Below are positions 7,842 to 17,335 of a stretch of 40,550 bases of DNA, piece by piece. Positions within the stretch are counted from its first letter, which is position 1. Every line of letters begins with the position of its first letter. Where the stretch lies: contig CAIXGY010000221.1 of the NCBI GenBank assembly GCA_903919035.1, positions 1 through 40,550 on the forward strand. Direction: 5' to 3'. A model generated the notes under the pieces. That model worked only from the letters and a program-made list of their open reading frames with translations. It ran no database searches and was not told where the DNA came from. This DNA is from an uncultured Planctomycetaceae bacterium (GTDB lineage: Bacteria > Planctomycetota > Planctomycetia > Pirellulales > UBA1268). A program made the position numbers and the translations under genes.

Positions 7842-10424
7842 ATGGACGACATCCCAACTTTCACCGGCCGGTCGCGGCGGCGGACGACACGACCGTGGGT
7901 GCGGACCGGCGACCGCATCGCCCGTACGCTCATCACGCTCGGTGGGATCGGCACGATCGTGGCCGTGTTGCTGGTGGGCGTGTTCCTGCTGGCCGTGGCG
8001 CTGCCGCTGTTCCGCGCCGCGACGGCCCGGGTGGAGGCGACCGCGTCGCTCGAAGCCGACATTCCCGTGCCCATGGCCCTCGGAGTCGACGAGTCGGGAG
8101 CCGTGGCGTGGGCCGTCGATCGTGACGGCGACCTGCGGCTCGTCGCGGTGGCCGATGGTCGGCCGCTCGGGTCGATTCCCGGTGACGCCGCCGGGCTCGA
8201 GGGCCTGACGGCGCTGCGGGTCGTTCCTGGAACGCTCCACGCCGCCGCCGGATTCGCCGACGGCTCCGTGCGCAGCGGTCGGCTGGGACTGGAGTCGTCG
8301 TTCGTCGAGGAGTCGGACGTGCCCGTGGGCACGGCCCTGCCGGACCGCGGCACGGCCCTCGCGGGCGACGCCGGCCTGCTGATCCGCGCTGCGAACGGTC
8401 GGCTGGCGCGGCTCCGCATGGTCGCCGATTTCGCCCCGCCCACCCGGAGCCTCGACGACGCGGTCGTGGACGTCGACGTCACGCCGCTGGCTGGCGGGTT
8501 GCTCGTCGCGGCCATCGACGCCGCTGGTCGGACGCGGGTGGAGTCCGTGTCGTCCAAACGCAACCTGCTGACCGACGAGGTGGTGACGACCTCGGTCGGC
8601 GGCACGATCGAGCCCGAGGGCGACTTCCGTCCCCGGTTCGTGCGGGTGTCGGAGTTGGGAGATCAACTCTTCCTGATCGCGGCGGACGGCCGGGCGCGGC
8701 GCCATGTGATCCGCGACGTCGAGGCACCGGTCGCGATGGAGGCGTTCACCGTATCGCCGGGGGGCAGCGTCGTGGCCGTCGAGCGGCTGTTCGGCGGCAC
8801 GTCTCTGGCCGTCGCCGATGCTGCGGGCACGGTGCGGATCTACTTCCCGATCCGCGGAGCCGTGTCGGCCGGGGCCGACGGCCTGGCCACGCTGCCGGCC
8901 CGGGAGTTCGCGTCGCCCGGCGTCGCCGTGACCGGCCTCGCGGCATCCCCACGGTCCCGGCTGTTCGCCGTCACCGACGCCTCGGGCGGCGTCAGGCTCC
9001 TGCAGGCGACCACCGGGGCGACGGTCATTCGCACCGAGTTCGACGGGCCGCAGGCGGACGTCGCCCGCGCGTGCGTCGGACCCCGGGAAGATCGCGTGGT
9101 CGTGGCGGCCGGCGGACGACTGGCAGCGATCGCCTTCGACGCCGGTCATCCGGAAGTGTCGTGGCGGACGCTCGTGCGGCCGGTGTGGTACGAGAACTAC
9201 CCGGGTCCCGTCCATGCCTGGGAAACCACCGGTCACGACGCGTTCGAGTCGAAGTTCGGCCTCGTGCCGCTGGTGTTCGGGACGATCAAGGCCACGCTGT
9301 ATGCGATGCTGTTCGCCGCCCCGGTGGCGATCCTGGCGGCGATCTACGCCAGCCAGTTCATGCACCCGACCTGGAAGGGGCGGATCAAGCCCACGATCGA
9401 GTTGATGGCCGGTTTGCCGAGCGTGGTCCTCGGCTTCGTGGCCGGGCTCGTCTTCGCCCCGTGGCTGGAGGTCGCGGCGATGCCGGTGATCACCGCCTTG
9501 TTCGTGGTGCCGCTCTCGCTCGCCGTGGCCGCCCACCTGTGGCAGCTCGTGCCAGCCGGCTGGCGGAGCCGGCTGGCTGGCTGGAGGTTTGCGATCGTGG
9601 CCCTGGTCGCGCTGCCGGCCGGCGTGCTCGCGGCCCGCGCCGCGGCGCCCGCGGTGGAGCGCGGGCTGTTCCAGGGGGATTTCCGGGCCTGGCTCGACGG
9701 TCGGGGGGGCAGCGGGTTCGGCGGCTGGATGCTCGCGCTTCTGCCGCTCGCTGCCGTGGCGGCGACGGCCGTGACCGGCCGCGTCGCCGGACCGTGGCTG
9801 CGGCGGGCAGGGCGGGGCTGGACCGATCGCGGGGCGGCCCTGGCCTCGCTGGGCGTGTTCGTCGGCGTCGCGGTCGCGGCGGTCGCACTCGCGGCGGCGG
9901 GCGCGGTGTTTCTCGACGCCCTGCGGCTCGACGTCCGCGGCGGCTTGTTCGGCACCTACGTGCAACGCAACGCGCTGGTCGTCGGGATCGGGATGAGCTT
10001 CGCGATCATTCCCCTGATCTTCACGATTGCCGACGACGCCCTGACGAGCGTGCCCGAGCACCTGCGGAGCGCGTCGCTGGGGGCCGGAGCCACGCCGTGG
10101 CAGACGGCGGTCCGCGTGATCGTGCCGGCCGCGGCCAGCGGGCTGTTCTCGGCCGTGATGATCGGCCTGGGCCGAGCGGTCGGCGAGACGATGATCGTGC
10201 TCATGGCCGCCGGCAACACCCCGATCATGGATTGGAACGTGTTCAACGGGTTTCAGACGCTGTCGGCCGCGATCGCGACCGAGTTGCCCGAGGCCGCCCG
10301 CGGCACGGCCCACTACCGCGTGCTCTTTCTGGCGGCTCTCGTGCTCTTCGCACTCACGTTCGTGGTCAACACGGTGGCCGAGGTCGTGCGGCAGCGCTTT
10401 CGGAGGCGGTCGCATGAGCTCTGA
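7842..10424 (+). CDS. pstC: Phosphate ABC transporter permease PstC with large N-terminal insert
   Basis: Inner-membrane subunit of the phosphate importer, but 860 residues long against about 300 in E. coli. A first membrane helix (about residues 30-55) is followed by some 400 residues of soluble sequence rich in short beta-like repeats (for example VAVADGRPLGSIPG, LAVADAAGTVRIYF, FAVTDASGGVRLLQ), compatible with a propeller-like domain outside the membrane. The permease core starts at about residue 472 (FGLVPLVFGTIKATLYAM) and holds the EAA loop EHLRSASLGAGATPWQTA. A second insert of about 150 residues, with helices, separates the early core helices from the EAA part. Long PstC forms are known in some gammaproteobacteria. 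The gene overlaps pstA by 11 bases. Confidence 0.9.
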   Translation: MDDIPTFTGRSRRRTTRPWVRTGDRIARTLITLGGIGTIVAVLLVGVFLLAVALPLFRAATARVEATASLEADIPVPMALGVDESGAVAWAVDRDGDLRLVAVADGRPLGSIPGDAAGLEGLTALRVVPGTLHAAAGFADGSVRSGRLGLESSFVEESDVPVGTALPDRGTALAGDAGLLIRAANGRLARLRMVADFAPPTRSLDDAVVDVDVTPLAGGLLVAAIDAAGRTRVESVSSKRNLLTDEVVTTSVGGTIEPEGDFRPRFVRVSELGDQLFLIAADGRARRHVIRDVEAPVAMEAFTVSPGGSVVAVERLFGGTSLAVADAAGTVRIYFPIRGAVSAGADGLATLPAREFASPGVAVTGLAASPRSRLFAVTDASGGVRLLQATTGATVIRTEFDGPQADVARACVGPREDRVVVAAGGRLAAIAFDAGHPEVSWRTLVRPVWYENYPGPVHAWETTGHDAFESKFGLVPLVFGTIKATLYAMLFAAPVAILAAIYASQFMHPTWKGRIKPTIELMAGLPSVVLGFVAGLVFAPWLEVAAMPVITALFVVPLSLAVAAHLWQLVPAGWRSRLAGWRFAIVALVALPAGVLAARAAAPAVERGLFQGDFRAWLDGRGGSGFGGWMLALLPLAAVAATAVTGRVAGPWLRRAGRGWTDRGAALASLGVFVGVAVAAVALAAAGAVFLDALRLDVRGGLFGTYVQRNALVVGIGMSFAIIPLIFTIADDALTSVPEHLRSASLGAGATPWQTAVRVIVPAAASGLFSAVMIGLGRAVGETMIVLMAAGNTPIMDWNVFNGFQTLSAAIATELPEAARGTAHYRVLFLAALVLFALTFVVNTVAEVVRQRFRRRSHEL

Positions 10425-12078
10425 TTCGCAGCGGCCCCGCCGGCAACGCAGCGCCCACGCGAGCCTGGCCGCCCACGGCGAGCCCTGGGTGTGGCTCACG
10501 GCCGGCGCGTTGGCGCTGGCGATCGGCATGATCGTGGGTCTGCTCGCCTTCATCGCGGCCCGGGGCGCCGCGACGTTCTGGCCGGTGCCGCTGGAACTCG
10601 TCGAGCTGCGCGACGGCCGGCGGGTGCTCGGCGAGATCTCGGGCCGCGAGGACGACCCCGGCAGCGGCGTCGCCCGCCGACTGCTGAGAACCGCGAACTT
10701 CGAGCTCACCGGCAGCCACTTCGAGTGGGTCGACGACGCCGCCGTGGGCGGGACGAGCCTGCCGGAGTGGGCGACCGCCGTCGAGCGGCTCGAGGGGGGG
10801 CGATTCCACGGACTGCCGACGCGGTTGCTCCATGGCGCGGAGGTCGTGGCCGAGGGGCCGGCGGAGGTCTGGATCGCCTACGAGGCGGCGCATCCCGAGG
10901 CGCGGCGCCGCTGGCGGCAGGCCCTGCGGATCGACAAGGTCGAACGGGGGGAACTCCAGCGCGAACTGCGGGCGGCCCGCCTCGCCGTGGTGCAGGCCCG
11001 GCTCGACCATGGTGCCGGCAGCGCGGCCGAGACGCGGGCGGAGGGGGATGCCGCGGAGGTGGTCGCCCGCGTCAATGCCGCGGAGGCCGCGCTCGACGCG
11101 CGGGCCGCGGCCCTCCGCGATCACAACGCCGGTTGGGCCGTGGAGTTCGAGACCGCCGACGGCCGCGCGGTGCCGATTCCGCTCGACGGGATCGTGCGGG
11201 CGTGGCAGCCGAACCGGCTCTCGCTGGGAGCGAAGATCCGCGTCTACCTCGGACGCTGGGCCGAGTTTCTCACCGACGACCCCCGCGAGGCGAACAGCGC
11301 CGGGGGCGTCTTTCCGGCGATCTTCGGCACCATCGCCATGACGCTCATCATGGCCCTGCTCGTGGCTCCGTTCGGCGTGCTCGCCGCGCTCTACCTCCGG
11401 GAGTATGCCGGCCGCGGCCCGGTGACCACCGCCGTCCGCGTGGCCATCAACAATCTCGCGGGCGTGCCGAGCATCGTGTACGGCGCGTTCGGCCTGGGCT
11501 TTTTCTGCTACGGGCTCGGCGCCGGCATCGACGAGCTCTTCTTCAAGGCCAGCCTCGTGGCCGACAGCCAGCCCACGTTCGGCACCGGCGGCCTGCTCTG
11601 GGCGTCGCTCACGCTCGCGTTGCTCACGCTGCCGGTGGTGATCGTGGCCACCGAGGAGGCGCTCGCGGCCGTGCCCAACTCGATGCGCGAGGGTTCCTAC
11701 GCGTGCGGCGCCGGGAAGTGGCAGACGATCCGGCGGATCGTGCTGCCGCGGGCCCTGCCGGGAATCATGACGGGCCTCATCCTGGCGATGGCACGCGGCG
11801 CCGGCGAAGTGGCCCCGCTCATGCTCGTGGGCGTGAAAAAACTCGCCCTCGACCTGCCCATCGACGGCACGTTTCCGTTCGTGCACGCCGAACGGGAGTT
11901 CATGCATCTCGCCTACCTGATCTACGACGTGGGCTTCCAGAGCCCCAATGCCCAGGCGGCACGGCCGATGGTGTTCACGATCACCTTCCTGCTCGTGGCG
12001 ATCATCGCCCTGCTCAACGTGGCCGCGATCCGCATCCGATCGCGGCTGCGGCGGCGGTTCGTCGCGCAGCAGTTTTGA
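10414..12078 (+). CDS. pstA: Phosphate ABC transporter permease PstA with periplasmic coiled-coil insert
   Basis: Partner of PstC in the membrane channel. It has 554 residues instead of about 290. A membrane helix at about 27-50 is followed by roughly 230 extra residues (about 55-285), including a charged, coil-like stretch with many Ala, Glu and Arg (around 170-240). The permease core begins near residue 298 (FPAIFGTIAMTLIMALLVAP) and contains NNLAGVPSIVYGAFGLGFF and the EAA loop NSMREGSYACGAGKWQTI. The enlargement of both permeases in the same operon suggests that the two extra domains meet outside the membrane, perhaps around PstS; this is inference. The ATG lies inside the last codons of pstC, implying coupled translation. 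Confidence 0.92.
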   Translation: MSSDSQRPRRQRSAHASLAAHGEPWVWLTAGALALAIGMIVGLLAFIAARGAATFWPVPLELVELRDGRRVLGEISGREDDPGSGVARRLLRTANFELTGSHFEWVDDAAVGGTSLPEWATAVERLEGGRFHGLPTRLLHGAEVVAEGPAEVWIAYEAAHPEARRRWRQALRIDKVERGELQRELRAARLAVVQARLDHGAGSAAETRAEGDAAEVVARVNAAEAALDARAAALRDHNAGWAVEFETADGRAVPIPLDGIVRAWQPNRLSLGAKIRVYLGRWAEFLTDDPREANSAGGVFPAIFGTIAMTLIMALLVAPFGVLAALYLREYAGRGPVTTAVRVAINNLAGVPSIVYGAFGLGFFCYGLGAGIDELFFKASLVADSQPTFGTGGLLWASLTLALLTLPVVIVATEEALAAVPNSMREGSYACGAGKWQTIRRIVLPRALPGIMTGLILAMARGAGEVAPLMLVGVKKLALDLPIDGTFPFVHAEREFMHLAYLIYDVGFQSPNAQAARPMVFTITFLLVAIIALLNVAAIRIRSRLRRRFVAQQF

Positions 12079-12131
12079 GACGGGGCAGGTAGGATTCCCA
12101 GGCGTTCGCACCGAGGGCAGGAACCAGCGGC

Positions 12132-13043
12132 ATGCAGGCACAGACCGAAGCCGGACCCGAGAAGTCCGGCATCAGCGAGCAGTCCCCGACGCCGCCGCGG
12201 CCCGCGGTCGACCCGCCGGCCGACCGGCTGGTGGAGGTGGCTGCCGGCCGCGAGGTGACCGCGGAGGTGCACGGGGCCGTGCTCGGCGAGACGCCGGTGC
12301 TCGAGATCGACCGCTTCAATCTCTGGTACGGCACGAAACAGGCCCTCCACCGGATCACCATGCCGATCCCGCACGGCAAGGTGACGGCCCTCGTGGGCCC
12401 CAGCGGCTGCGGGAAGTCGACGCTCCTGCGGAGCGTCAACCGGCTCAACGATCTCGTCGCCAGCGTGCGGATCACCGGCGACATGCGGCTCAACGGCGAC
12501 TCGATCTACGACCCGCGGATGGACGTGATCGAACTGCGGAAGCGGATGGGGATGGTGTTTCAAAAGCCCAATCCGTTTCCGATGAGCATCTACGAGAACG
12601 TGGTCTACTCGCTGCGGATCGACGGGGAGAACTGCCGGGCCGTGCTCGACGAGGTCTGCGAGGCGAGCCTGCGGGGCGCGGCGCTGTGGGACGAGGTGAA
12701 GGATCGGCTCCACGAAAGCGCGCTGGGACTGTCCGGCGGCCAGCAGCAGCGGCTCTGCATCGCCCGGGCGATCGCCGCCGAGCCGGAGGTGCTCCTCCTC
12801 GACGAGCCCTGCTCGGCCCTCGATCCGATCGCCACCGGCAAGGTGGAGGATCTCATCCAGGAGCTCCGGGGCCGGTACTCCGTGCTCATCGTGACCCACA
12901 ACATGCAGCAGGCCAGCCGCACGAGCGACTACACGGCCTTCATGTATCTGGGCCGGCTCATCGAATACGGCCCCACGACCGACATCTTCACCAAGCCGAT
13001 CCTCAAGGAGACGGAGGCCTACGTCACCGGCCGGTTCGGCTGA
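12132..13043 (+). CDS. pstB: Phosphate ABC transporter ATP-binding protein
   Basis: ATPase that powers PstCA. In 303 residues: a non-conserved N-terminal tail of about 50 residues, Walker [10 protein letters not shown] at 89-97, [21 protein letters not shown] typical of PstB after the Q-loop, the signature LSGGQQQR starting at residue 200, and Walker B VLLLDEP at 220-226 followed by the D-loop SALDP. The switch histidine is in IVTHNM. An AGGA about 10 bases before ATG 12132 supports the start, although the family usually lacks the tail. It lies 53 bases after pstA and 32 bases before phoU. Confidence 0.96.
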   Translation: MQAQTEAGPEKSGISEQSPTPPRPAVDPPADRLVEVAAGREVTAEVHGAVLGETPVLEIDRFNLWYGTKQALHRITMPIPHGKVTALVGPSGCGKSTLLRSVNRLNDLVASVRITGDMRLNGDSIYDPRMDVIELRKRMGMVFQKPNPFPMSIYENVVYSLRIDGENCRAVLDEVCEASLRGAALWDEVKDRLHESALGLSGGQQQRLCIARAIAAEPEVLLLDEPCSALDPIATGKVEDLIQELRGRYSVLIVTHNMQQASRTSDYTAFMYLGRLIEYGPTTDIFTKPILKETEAYVTGRFG

Positions 13044-13075
13044 CGCCACCGGCCCCGGCCCGAGGGTAGCCTGCG

Positions 13076-13735
13076 ATGACCAAGCACATCGAACGCCAGA
13101 TCGCGAGTCTCAAGGAGCGGATCCTCCGCGTGGGCACGCTCGTCGAGGAGGCGATCTCCAAGTCGATCACCGCGCTCATCAACCGCGACGTGGCGCTCGC
13201 GCAGCGGGTGATGGCCAGCGATGAGGAGATCGACCGCATGGAGGTGGAGGTCGAGGAGGAGTGCCTGAAGATCCTCGCCCTCTATCAGCCGGTGGCCGCG
13301 GACCTGCGGCTCGTCGTGGCCGTCCTCAAGATCAACAACGACCTCGAGCGGATGGGCGATCTCGCCAAGAACATCGCCAAGCGGGTGGCCCAGCTCGCGG
13401 CCGGCAAGGCCTACGAGTTGCCCCCCGAGATCCGCGTCATGGCGATGCAGGCGCAGGACATGGTCAAGCAGTGCCTCGACGCTGTCGTCAACGGCGACCC
13501 GACGCTCGCCCGTCAGGTTCGCGAGGAGGACGACGCGGTCGACGCGGCCCGCCAGAAGATCCAGCGTCGCGTGATGCAGGGCATCAAGGACGACCCCGAC
13601 AACGTCGAGAGCCTGCTGCGGATCAATTCCGTCTCCAAGCACATCGAGCGGATCGCCGACATGGCGACGAACATCGCCGAGGACGTGGTCTACATGGTGG
13701 AGGGCGACATCGTCCGCCACCGGGCCACCGATTGA
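13076..13735 (+). CDS. phoU: Phosphate signalling protein PhoU
   Basis: A 219-residue helical protein that in other bacteria links the Pst transporter to the PhoR/PhoB system and restrains phosphate uptake. The two-fold repeat of three-helix bundles is visible: the first half contains KSITALINRD and VAADLRLVVAVLKINNDLERMGDLA, and the second half contains INSVSKHIERIADMATNIAEDVVYMVEG. Both halves carry the E/DxxxD pattern around ERMGD and ERIAD that binds metal ions in PhoU. Last gene of the pst operon. No phoR or phoB is in the window. Confidence 0.96.
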   Translation: MTKHIERQIASLKERILRVGTLVEEAISKSITALINRDVALAQRVMASDEEIDRMEVEVEEECLKILALYQPVAADLRLVVAVLKINNDLERMGDLAKNIAKRVAQLAAGKAYELPPEIRVMAMQAQDMVKQCLDAVVNGDPTLARQVREEDDAVDAARQKIQRRVMQGIKDDPDNVESLLRINSVSKHIERIADMATNIAEDVVYMVEGDIVRHRATD

Positions 13736-13831
13736 CCCGGGTCCCGGGGTTCACATCCGCGGCTTCCCCGTGGTAGCCTTCCGGCCGCCCGGCGATGAGA
13801 CACGACGCGGGCCCTTCGGAGCGTGCCATTC

Positions 13832-15103
13832 ATGATGCCTGCGGCGCTGCGGCGAGGCGGTGGGGTGGGGTGGGCGGTGACGCTCGCGCTGGTCGTGGGC
13901 CTCGCTCGTGCCGAGGATGACGTCCTTGTGAACATCACCGGTCCGCTCGCGGGCACCGTGGGCGACCGGGTGAGCTTCGACGTCGAACTGGTGAACCGCT
14001 CCGGACGCAATCTGGAAAAGCTGCGGGTCGTCGACTACTTCGACGCCGGCTTTCATCACGAGGCGTCGAAGAGCCCCATCGAGCAGAAGGGCACCATCGA
14101 CCTGGCCGCGGGCACGGCGCGGCGGATCACGCTGGATTTTCTGCTCGACGAGCCCGGTCGCCAGTGCCACCGGGTGGAGATCCTCGATCAGGCCAACCGG
14201 TTCATCGGCGGGGCGACCGAATGCGTGCAGGTGGCGCCGGCCATCGCGGCAGCGGCCGCGAGCCCTCCGCCGTTCATTCCGCCCCCGGTCGTCGCTCCGC
14301 CGGCCGCGCCGACCCCCGCGTCCACGGCGAGCGTCACGCCGACGGCCCCCGCGGCACCCTCGATCTCCTTCGATCTCGCGGGACCGATCGAGGCGACGTC
14401 GGGCGCCGTCACCGAATACGTGGCCACGGTCCGCAACACGGGCAACGCGCCCTCGGGGCCGGCGACGGTGGCCCTGGCGTGGGACGAGGGTTTCGTGCCC
14501 CTCGAGGCCTCCGACGGCTACGCGCTGGCGTCGTCCCGCGTGACGTGGAACCTGCCCCCGATCGAGGCCGGCGGCCAGGCCAAGCGGCAGATCAATCTCC
14601 GGGCGCAGGCGCCGACCTCCGCATACGCGGATTCCGAGCCCACGCGGGCCTGCGTGCGGGCGGAGTTGGCCGGCCTGGGCGGCGCGATCATCGGCGACCA
14701 GGAGTGCGTGCGGATCCGTTCCACCACGCCGCGGCCGCGGCTGCGGACGCCGGCGGAGGCCGGACTGCGGCTCGCGCTCGCGGATCTCGACGACCCGGTG
14801 CGCAGCGGCGACGCGACCACGCTCGTCTGCACGGTGTTCAACGACGGCACGGCGGCATCCGGGCCGTTGAGCCTCGCGTTGGATCTGCCGCGCGGAGCGC
14901 GGCTCGTGGGCGACTCCCGCACCCGGGTTGACGACGGTCGTGTCTACTTCGACGCCGTCGACGTGCCCGCCGGCCGACAGCAGTCGTTCGAAATCTCCTA
15001 CCGCGCCGCCGAGTCGGGCCGCGCGACGGCGTCGGCGTCCGTGTCGGGCGCGAACCTGGACGGCCGGCTCGACCGGTCGTGCCAGACCGAGTTCCTGCCG
15101 TAG
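13832..15103 (+). CDS. Exported protein with three DUF11-type beta domains
   Basis: A 423-residue protein with a signal peptide (Arg-rich start, hydrophobic stretch, cleavage near ARAEDD). Three Ig-like/DUF11-type domains follow: about 28-130 (DVELVNRSGRNLEKLRVVDY), about 175-290 (YVATVRNTGNAPSGPATVAL) and about 310-420 (LVCTVFNDGTAASGPLSLAL), with a Pro/Ala-rich linker at about 135-175. Each domain ends with a single cysteine-containing strand (RQCHRVEI, CVRAEL, SCQTEFLP). Such domains usually sit in cell-surface proteins. ATG 13832 is preferred because GGAG at 13818-13821 is 10 bases upstream; GTG 13823 is too close to it. The role is unknown and the link to the pst operon may be only positional. 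Confidence 0.75.
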   Translation: MMPAALRRGGGVGWAVTLALVVGLARAEDDVLVNITGPLAGTVGDRVSFDVELVNRSGRNLEKLRVVDYFDAGFHHEASKSPIEQKGTIDLAAGTARRITLDFLLDEPGRQCHRVEILDQANRFIGGATECVQVAPAIAAAAASPPPFIPPPVVAPPAAPTPASTASVTPTAPAAPSISFDLAGPIEATSGAVTEYVATVRNTGNAPSGPATVALAWDEGFVPLEASDGYALASSRVTWNLPPIEAGGQAKRQINLRAQAPTSAYADSEPTRACVRAELAGLGGAIIGDQECVRIRSTTPRPRLRTPAEAGLRLALADLDDPVRSGDATTLVCTVFNDGTAASGPLSLALDLPRGARLVGDSRTRVDDGRVYFDAVDVPAGRQQSFEISYRAAESGRATASASVSGANLDGRLDRSCQTEFLP

Positions 15104-15229
15104 TTGGCCTGGCGGGCGAGTCTGCGCCGGCCCCGGCCCGCACATGTTTCCCGGCCTCCGCGATCCGCATGGCCGCTCCCGCCTCGCGCCGCGGCCGGCG
15201 ACCGGGCCGATGAGAGTCGGGGGGACGTC

Positions 15230-16471
15230 ATGCTGGTCGTCGCGGCGAATTGGGGATTCACGGACGGCACGCTCGTGCGCAGGCCAGCGGCCGCCCGCGC
15301 CGCGCGGGAGTGGCTGTCCAGGGTCGGCCGCGCCGCGATCCAGTCGGGATTCGCTCGCGACGGGGCATATCGTCCGCCGGCCGCCGTCGACCTGGTGCTC
15401 GCCGGCGACACGTTCGACTGCCTGCTGTCCGCGGCGTGGTGTGGCCGGGATCGACCGTGGCACGCCGGCGCGCGGGTCGCCGCGGCCCGTCGTCGGGTGT
15501 TGGTCGACTGCGCGCGTCGGGCGGCGCCACTCGTGAACGGTCTGCTGCGGCTGTCGAAGGGGGGGCTCACGGTGCCCGCCGCGGATCGCCGTGGTCGACC
15601 GGACCTGTCCGCGGTGGTTCGGGTGGCGGTGCGGCCGGTGCTCGTCGTCGGCGACCGCGATCTCCCGCTCGCCGAGGTTGCAGCGGACGTCGTGACGCGG
15701 GGGGTGGCGGTGGCCCCAGCATGGGGCGACGGCGTGGTGTTCGTCAGGCACGGCCATGAATTCGACCCGGCCTGCCACGTCGAATCCGTCGCGGCGGTCG
15801 CCGATCGGCCGCCGACGCTCGGCGAGAGCGTGGCCGTCGATCTCGTCGGCCGGTTCGCCGTCGAACTCGAGGCAGCCGGCGTGCCGCGGTCGCTCGGAGG
15901 GTCGTTGCTCGAGGCCCTGGCGGCCGCCGGCGTGACGGAGGTGTCGGCGCTCGTGGCCGCGTGGCTGCGCGCGGATGCCGCGGCGGCGGCGGAACGGATG
16001 CGTTGCGGCGTCGAGTCCGCCTGGCGGCGGGCGGTGGACGGCTGGGAGCGGGAAACCCGCCGCGCGCCTCCCGACGTCGGCCACGCCGCCAGTCCGATCG
16101 CCGATCTCGCCGCCTGGTTCGTCGGGGCGGACGGACCGCCGCCGACGCTCGCGCATCTGCTCGACCGCAGTCCGAGGTGCCACGGCGGGGCGCGCACGCT
16201 CGTGCTCGGTCATGCGCCGGGATCCCGAGCAGAGGAGGGCGTGATTTGCCTCGGTCGAGCCGCCGTGCCACGATGGCGGCCGATCGTCGTGGTGAGTGCC
16301 GACGGGGCCGCGTCCGCGGCCTGCGTCGAGGGCTCCGGCTCGGACGAAGTGCCGGTGACCATCGCATTCCAGCCCCGCGACGAACACCCCGACTGGCGGC
16401 AGATCGCAGGCGCCCAGTGGCGCGACGCCATCCCCGCGTCGCGCCTCGCGGCGTTCGTCGACGCCGCCTGA
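15230..16471 (+). CDS. Metallophosphoesterase-like protein with degenerate metal motifs
   Basis: A 413-residue protein with no signal peptide. In order it shows LAGDTFD (59-63, like GDxxD), VGDRDLPL (141-144, where GNHD is usual), RHGHEFD (173-179, like the xHGHxxD strand) and VLGHAP (327-330, like GHTH). This order is that of calcineurin-like phosphoesterases such as LpxH. The first motif (DxH) is missing: the N-terminus reads LVVAANWGFTDG. An unknown helical insert (about 185-300) separates the last two motifs. I infer a distant or inactive member of the family; enzyme activity is unproven. ATG 15230 follows a GGGGGG run; the upstream part of the open frame is Arg/Pro-rich and looks non-coding. 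Confidence 0.6.
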   Translation: MLVVAANWGFTDGTLVRRPAAARAAREWLSRVGRAAIQSGFARDGAYRPPAAVDLVLAGDTFDCLLSAAWCGRDRPWHAGARVAAARRRVLVDCARRAAPLVNGLLRLSKGGLTVPAADRRGRPDLSAVVRVAVRPVLVVGDRDLPLAEVAADVVTRGVAVAPAWGDGVVFVRHGHEFDPACHVESVAAVADRPPTLGESVAVDLVGRFAVELEAAGVPRSLGGSLLEALAAAGVTEVSALVAAWLRADAAAAAERMRCGVESAWRRAVDGWERETRRAPPDVGHAASPIADLAAWFVGADGPPPTLAHLLDRSPRCHGGARTLVLGHAPGSRAEEGVICLGRAAVPRWRPIVVVSADGAASAACVEGSGSDEVPVTIAFQPRDEHPDWRQIAGAQWRDAIPASRLAAFVDAA

Positions 16472-16504
16472 CGGCCCGCGTCGATCCGAGCAGTGAGCCG
16501 ACCC

Positions 16505-16843
16505 ATGACCCAGCCGACGCCCTCGTCCACGATCGTCGAGATCCGCACCACCTTCAGCGCCCGCGCGGCGGCCGAGGCCTGCGCGGCACGGCTCGTCCGC
16601 GACCGTCTCGCGGCCTGCGTGCAGGTCGAGGGGCCGATCGTCAGCACCTATCGCTGGCGGGGGAGCGTCGAGACGGCGGAGGAGTGGCGGTGTGTCTGCA
16701 AGACCACGCCCGGTCGGGCCACCGACTGTCGGACGGCCCTCGCGGCGGGCCATCCCTACGAGGTGCCGGAGGTGATGGAAGCGCGGGTCGAGTCATCGGC
16801 GGCCTATGCGGCCTGGGTGCGGGACAGCGTGGGAGACGCCTGA
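16505..16843 (+). CDS. cutA: CutA1 family divalent-cation tolerance protein
   Basis: A 112-residue protein of the trimeric CutA1 family, with a ferredoxin-like fold; members bind copper and other divalent ions and have been linked to metal tolerance, but the precise role is unsettled. Diagnostic stretches: AARLVRDRLAACVQVEGPIVSTYRWRG (strand-turn with the conserved Cys) split across 31-57, EEWRCVCKTT, and HPYEVPEVM. ATG 16505 is used; a GTG at 16493 would add four residues. It follows the phosphoesterase-like gene by 33 bases. Confidence 0.93.
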   Translation: MTQPTPSSTIVEIRTTFSARAAAEACAARLVRDRLAACVQVEGPIVSTYRWRGSVETAEEWRCVCKTTPGRATDCRTALAAGHPYEVPEVMEARVESSAAYAAWVRDSVGDA

Positions 16844-16870
16844 CCATCCGCGTGGTGGCCGACGAAGTCG

Positions 16871-17335
16871 ATGACGCACGACGCCCTCTACACCTTCGAC
16901 GTCTCGATTCATGCCCGCCCGGCCGAGGCCGAGTCGGCCGGCACCTACCGTGATGCCTGGGGGGAGTGGATGACGCTCGACGTGCCGCGGGCGGCGCTCG
17001 CCACACCGCTGGCGGTCGACTTCGACGTCTTCCTCGCGAGGCTCGCGGATCTCGAACGCATGTATGCCGAGCCGGACGGCTCGTTCGTCTGGACGAGCCC
17101 GCGGGAGGGGCTGTCGTGGCAGGTGGACGGCAATGCCGCGGAGCGGGCTGGACGCGTGCTGCTCGTCGATCTGCGGGGCTCGTGTCCCCCCGCCGACCTC
17201 GATCGGCTGCTTGTCGCCCTGGGCTGGCCCGACCAGCGGCTGATGTTCGAGTTGCTCCGACCGGCCGTGTTTCTCGCCGAGGAGACGTTTCGCGGGCACG
17301 CGCGGGCCCGCGGATCCGCCGGAGCGGCAACGTGA
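16871..17335 (+). CDS. Conserved-looking protein of unknown function
   Basis: A 154-residue soluble protein that I do not recognise. It starts 27 bases after cutA and is codon-wise like its neighbours. Visible segments include WMTLDVPRAA, a region around DGSFVWTSPREGLSWQVDG that would form beta strands, and LLVDLRGSCPPADLDRLLVALGWP. No membrane helix, signal peptide or metal motif is present. The end AETFRGHARARG is basic. Its position in a tight run of plus-strand genes supports it as real, but nothing indicates a function. Confidence 0.6.
   Translation: MTHDALYTFDVSIHARPAEAESAGTYRDAWGEWMTLDVPRAALATPLAVDFDVFLARLADLERMYAEPDGSFVWTSPREGLSWQVDGNAAERAGRVLLVDLRGSCPPADLDRLLVALGWPDQRLMFELLRPAVFLAEETFRGHARARGSAGAAT

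Noticed and set aside
7734-10709. A 991-codon minus-strand open frame opposite pstC
   Set aside because: Low-complexity His/Arg/Glu-rich antisense translation in high-GC DNA; no motif.
13751-16753. A 1000-codon minus-strand open frame opposite the DUF11 protein and phosphoesterase-like genes
   Set aside because: Arg/Gly/His-rich shadow of real plus-strand genes that have signal peptides or family motifs.
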